Shown here: positions 50,071 to 50,728 of the stretch, piece after piece
Layout: each line of letters opens with the position of its first letter
How positions within the stretch are numbered: the first letter of the stretch is position 1
Assembly (NCBI GenBank): GCA_022769565.1
Contig: JALEJQ010000027.1
Span: 1-50,728 of the forward strand
Reading direction: 5' to 3'
Length of the DNA stretch: 50,728 nucleotides
From: Oscillospiraceae bacterium
GTDB lineage: Bacteria > Bacillota > Clostridia > Oscillospirales > Ruminococcaceae
Translations under genes and position numbers: made by a program
Notes under the pieces: model-generated
Told to the model about the DNA's origin: nothing
The model's input: only the letters and a program-made list of their open reading frames with translations
The model's database searches: none

Positions 50071-50728
50071 TTAATATTCAATAACGTCAACGGCAAATCT
50101 TCCGCTTGTCACAACTATCTTTACATTGTGGCTGCCGTTGGGGATCTCCGCAGAATAGCTGCACTGTCTTGCAAGGGCTCCCCAAGGATTTTTCTTTGTT
50201 TCAAACAATTCTCCGTCAATATAAACTTCAATATCAGCAGGGTCGGTCTGACCGATTATGGCAAAACGATCTCCCGTAAAGCTGAACTCAAAGCTCTTTT
50301 CGCCCGTATCTCCCTCAGCAATTTCCGCACGGGAAATTGTTCTGTTGAAATTAAGATAGCTGTCGGGAACGGTTCTGTACCAGTCACCGTTATAGGTAAC
50401 GGACGGATCGTGATCGTCAACTCTTGTGATTGTGGGTTTGTAACCGTCCACAGGAGATATTTTCATATTGTCAAAAATATTATTGTAAAGACCGCTGCCA
50501 ATCGAAACACGTCCCGAATTTGCAAAAGCAATTTCATCGTCAAAGGCGGTCAGCTCTGTGCCGTCAAGCTCTGCGGATATATGCTTTCCTGCGGCGGTGA
50601 TCCTTACCGTATGCCATACCGAACTGTCAAAGCCGTCAATTTCTCCGCTGTCTGCTGTCATTGCATTCTTTTTAAGCTCCCATTTTCCGTTAGGATATAC
50701 TCTTATGCTGTATCCGTTTTCCGCTGAC
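50071..50728 (-). CDS. C-terminal part of a large carbohydrate-active protein, cut by the window end
   Basis: The minus-strand frame is open from the window edge (SAENGYSIRVYPNGKWELKKNAM...) to the stop at 50071, about 218 residues. The first half is a LamG/concanavalin-like sandwich (FDSSVWHTVRITAAGKHISAELDGTEL...SGLYNNIFDNMKISP). The second half is another beta-sandwich (GEKSFEFSFTGDRFAIIGQTDPADIEVYIDGELFETKK...NGSHNVKIVVTSGRFAVDVIEY). This pair recalls the C-termini of GH59-like galactosidases of gut Firmicutes; with the catalytic part missing this stays a guess. Likely secreted. Confidence 0.7.
   Translation of the reverse strand, partial: SAENGYSIRVYPNGKWELKKNAMTADSGEIDGFDSSVWHTVRITAAGKHISAELDGTELTAFDDEIAFANSGRVSIGSGLYNNIFDNMKISPVDGYKPTITRVDDHDPSVTYNGDWYRTVPDSYLNFNRTISRAEIAEGDTGEKSFEFSFTGDRFAIIGQTDPADIEVYIDGELFETKKNPWGALARQCSYSAEIPNGSHNVKIVVTSGRFAVDVIEY

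Noticed and set aside
50038-50728. Plus-strand open frame running to the window end
   Set aside because: Opposite the carbohydrate-active gene, whose sandwich-domain translation is far more protein-like.

Overview
The window looks like a chromosomal segment of a Gram-positive, low-to-medium GC member of the Clostridia, most likely an Oscillospirales/Ruminococcaceae-type gut anaerobe (inference). Support comes from the PolC-type DNA polymerase III, the Firmicute-style pyrH-frr-uppS-cdsA-dxr-rseP-ispG-polC order, SpoIVB (sporulation), a fliW-csrA pair inside a flagellar operon, YtrA-type GntR/ABC operons and a cytoplasmic pectin-oligosaccharide locus.

Layout. 1-800: a probable gene end, a promoter with a long leader, and a small SH3/LSm-like protein gene. 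1011-1784: a membrane-anchored SGNH-hydrolase-like protein that has lost its catalytic triad. 1894-12623: the pyrH to polC housekeeping run. 12638-19052: a histidine operon, hisZ-G-D-C-B-H-F, that lacks hisA and hisI/hisE. 19390-21565: a DEDDh exonuclease convergent with a type Ic aspartate aminotransferase. 21927-27385 (minus strand): two separate GntR-ABC exporter operons with nearly the same operator over the promoter. 27551-30553: a WYL regulator, YqeY, a C_GCAxxG_C_C protein and a D-2-hydroxyacid dehydrogenase. 30593-31801: spoIVB. 32366-38995: a pectin/rhamnogalacturonan oligosaccharide locus (GH105, two sugar permeases, GH28, a TIM-barrel isomerase, DUF624, an orphan). 39040-41084: a LysR regulator divergent from a YeiH/UPF0324 transporter. 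41200-41519: a small protein gene and tRNA-Arg(CCG). 41581-41744: two adjacent cloverleaf-like repeats. 41764-49711 (minus strand): a late flagellar operon, flgM-flgN-flgK-flgL-DUF6470-fliW-csrA-fliD-fliS-fliT-like, behind a textbook sigma-28 promoter. 50071-end: the C-terminus of a large carbohydrate-active protein, cut by the window.

The most unusual signal is non-coding. Four copies of a palindromic repeat of 161-217 bp (19188, 20125, 32055, 35307) have 30-bp arms made of a constant 8-bp tip, an 8-bp block that differs between copies but is kept complementary within each copy, a fixed AAC/AAC mismatch, and an 11-bp inner helix with further paired changes. Three copies sit in the 5' leaders of genes, and two bracket the GH105-permease block. 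A fifth, diverged relative lies at 21631-21732. The twin cloverleaf at 41581-41744 is a second, unrelated structured repeat.

No transposase, integrase, phage gene, CRISPR array or rRNA is visible. All functional assignments rest on reading motifs by eye; no database search was run.
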